A stretch of 6,979 nt of DNA from Fidelibacterota bacterium. Lineage in GTDB: Bacteria > Fidelibacterota > Marinisomatia > Marinisomatales > TCS55. Shown piece by piece: positions 6,789 to 6,979 of the stretch. Position 1 is the first letter of the stretch. Every line of letters starts with the position of its first letter. A program made the translations under genes and the position numbers. Under the pieces are notes generated by a model. It worked only from the letters and a program-made list of their open reading frames with translations, searched no databases and was not told where the DNA came from. The stretch is from contig PAXB01000003.1 in the NCBI GenBank assembly GCA_002715035.1, positions 1-6,979 of the forward strand. Direction: 5' to 3'.

Positions 6789-6979
6789 CACTTTATTTAA
6801 TATCTTTTAATAATGGATTTATAATATGAATCTATCATAGAGTTTTTGATTGTAATCATGGTTTTAAACCACTGAATTATTGTCCCTAATTTGGGCGGGT
6901 TTACGGTCTCAGTATTTTGTTCGGGCGGACCTACGTGTCCGCCCTGAATAACTTTCTTGGGTTTGGCATGATGACAAAT
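6789..6979. other. Intergenic region upstream of serA
   Basis: These 191 bases hold no convincing gene. Next to serA lies an AT-rich leader of about 100 bases on the minus strand with several TATTAT/TATGAT-like hexamers. No -35/-10 pair at normal spacing stands out, so a promoter is likely by position but not assigned. A 13-base near-perfect palindrome (tggttttaaacca, 6859-6871) could be an operator or chance. Farther out is a GC-rich hairpin, listed separately. At the right edge an ATG at 6968 on the plus strand opens a frame that runs out of the window after four codons, too little to call. Confidence 0.6.
6920..6948. repeat. GC-rich palindromic hairpin, REP-like interspersed repeat candidate
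   Basis: An 8-base perfect stem, gggcggac (6923-6930) and gtccgccc (6937-6944), encloses the loop ctacgt. Three more pairs (ttc 6920-6922 with gaa 6946-6948) extend it across a single bulged t at 6945. Its GC content contrasts strongly with the AT-rich flanks. There is no T-tract on either strand, so it is not a standard intrinsic terminator. The sequence resembles a palindrome of the type GGGCRGACCTNCGTGTCYGCCC that I recall as a dispersed intergenic repeat in many environmental genomes; this is recollection, not a search. A half copy with a similar left arm (gggcgggtttacgg) lies at 6893-6906. Confidence 0.6.

Noticed and set aside
6325..6810. A 161-residue plus-strand frame and a 103-residue one opposite the start of serA.
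   Set aside because: Both mirror the codon pattern of serA, and their translations show no domain or sensible composition.
6920..6948. The GC-rich hairpin as an intrinsic terminator of a gene to the right.
   Set aside because: Neither side of the stem carries a run of T in the needed direction. A rho-independent terminator is not supported.
6968..6979. Start of a plus-strand gene (atgatgacaaat) at the right edge.
   Set aside because: Only four codons are visible, which is too little to support a gene.

Overview
All recognisable genes lie on the minus strand, so the window reads right to left as one compact block: serA, a FAD-dependent oxidoreductase, a 54-residue membrane protein, a coiled-coil protein, a drastically shortened primary sigma factor, an M23 peptidase, miaB, lapA and the first 199 residues of lapB. 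Spacing is tight: several genes overlap by 1 to 20 bases and the largest gap between genes is 61 bases. One long transcript, or a few read-through units, is therefore likely. The only gene-free stretch is the 191 bases right of serA, which hold an AT-rich leader and a GC-rich hairpin repeat.

The organism looks like a diderm (Gram-negative type) bacterium. It carries the LapA/LapB pair, which in Enterobacteria controls lipopolysaccharide synthesis, and a membrane-anchored LytM/M23 envelope peptidase. Base composition is AT-leaning, Shine-Dalgarno motifs are weak or absent at several genes, and there are TTG and GTG starts. This fits the FCB side of the tree, for example a marine Marinimicrobia-like lineage. 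That placement is an impression from protein style and was not tested by phylogeny.

Functionally the block mixes housekeeping roles. SerA makes serine. MiaB modifies tRNA. The M23 protein and LapA/LapB act at the envelope. The FAD enzyme resembles the geranylgeranyl-reductase-like group, with unknown substrate. No defence system, transposase, tRNA, rRNA or CRISPR array is visible.

The most notable feature is at 3292-3507. This 71-residue frame has the N-terminus and region 1.2 of an RpoD-type sigma factor joined in frame to the last 28 residues of RpoD (the recognition helix of region 4.2 and the C-terminal tail). Regions 2, 3 and most of 4 are missing. It is either a precise internal deletion (real or an assembly/amplification artefact) or an unusual sigma-derived microprotein.
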